Assembly: GCA_023251455.1 (NCBI GenBank)
Contig: JAHEYT010000073.1
Span: forward strand, 1-32,390
Length of the DNA stretch: 32,390 nt
Reading direction: 5' to 3'
Origin: Bacteroidota bacterium
Lineage (GTDB): Bacteria > Bacteroidota > Bacteroidia > Bacteroidales > Prolixibacteraceae
Under the pieces are notes generated by a model, which saw only the letters and a program-made list of their open reading frames with translations, was not told the origin of the DNA and did no database searches. Below are positions 32,292 through 32,390 of the stretch, piece by piece. A program made the position numbers and the translations under genes. Each line of letters begins with the position of its first letter. Position 1 is the first letter of the stretch.

Positions 32292-32390
32292 CCAGTTCAC
32301 GCCGTTTTATATTGACCAGTGTGCGCCGGAGTATATTGACCACCTATTTTCAATATTGAGAACGATCATTTCCTTGTTTTGATTAGAGTT
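32287..32390 (+). mobile_element. Probable end of an IS21-family insertion sequence (three 24-bp repeats)
   Basis: ATTGACCA occurs at 32287, 32311 and 32335, exactly 24 bp apart. The first two units agree further (ATTGACCAGT...CGCCG....TAT). Tandem subterminal repeats with a TTGACCA core and this spacing are typical of IS21-family ends, where the IstA transposase binds. No istA frame is yet visible; it would lie beyond the window. The exact terminal base cannot be fixed. Confidence 0.6.

Overview
The window is a stretch of an integrated conjugative element (conjugative transposon) of a Bacteroidota bacterium. The evidence is the Bacteroides-type transfer genes traK, traL, traM and traN, a YWFCY/VirD4-type coupling protein, a DUF3945 protein, the mobA/mobB relaxosome pair, an accessory block with ArdC, a promoter of the TAnnTTTG type, and the general lack of Shine-Dalgarno sequences. 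Nothing in the sequence fixes the genus. Codon and base use shift between blocks: the transfer genes are moderately GC-rich, while the CBASS/sigma block and the last gene are clearly AT-rich, as expected for separately acquired cargo.

Layout. 1-6142: transfer operon (traK partial, traL, traM, traN, coupling protein, PH-domain membrane protein, DUF3945 protein), closed by a good intrinsic terminator. 6273-10220 (minus): a very large orphan sensor kinase with a 5TMR-LYT-like membrane part and seven PAS domains. 10581-12041: candidate oriT, then mobA and mobB. 12200-21699: type I restriction-modification locus hsdM - PD-(D/E)XK nuclease (frameshifted) - hsdS - SatD-like protein - DUF3307 membrane protein - hsdR, with paired palindromes between hsdS and satD. 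21731-24759 (minus): a short type II-like CBASS operon: HNH-SAVED effector (Cap5), CD-NTase, stand-alone E2-like protein without an E1 or JAB gene, and a tiny Lys/Ala/Ser-rich protein just before the terminator. 24883-26683 (plus, divergent from CBASS): sigma factor, small unknown protein and ImmA/IrrE metallopeptidase. The two units share a 105-130 bp region carrying a near-perfect 18-bp inverted repeat, one arm facing each unit.

26805-30412: accessory block of the element: DUF6573-like protein, zinc-ribbon protein, ArdC antirestriction protein, a methylase-like protein and a coiled-coil protein. Three of these (DUF6573, ArdC, coiled-coil) are each preceded by a copy of a ~180-255 bp structured leader. 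The copies show compensatory changes in two hairpins, and the last hairpin lies exactly 9 nt before the start codon every time. 30519-30976 (minus): remnant of a secreted DNA/RNA non-specific endonuclease that has lost its catalytic core. 31401-32291: unknown protein. 32287-end: three 24-bp repeats that look like the end of an IS21-family insertion sequence.

How it works together: the transfer and mobilization genes move the element; ArdC and the leader-controlled genes probably protect it on entry; type I R-M, CBASS and possibly the SatD/DUF3307 pair protect the host from competitors. The most novel candidates are (1) the sigma/unknown/ImmA module apparently controlling an E2-only CBASS through a shared symmetric promoter, (2) the repeated structured leaders before anti-defence genes, and (3) the SatD-like protein with class III cyclase-like features next to a membrane protein inside the R-M locus.
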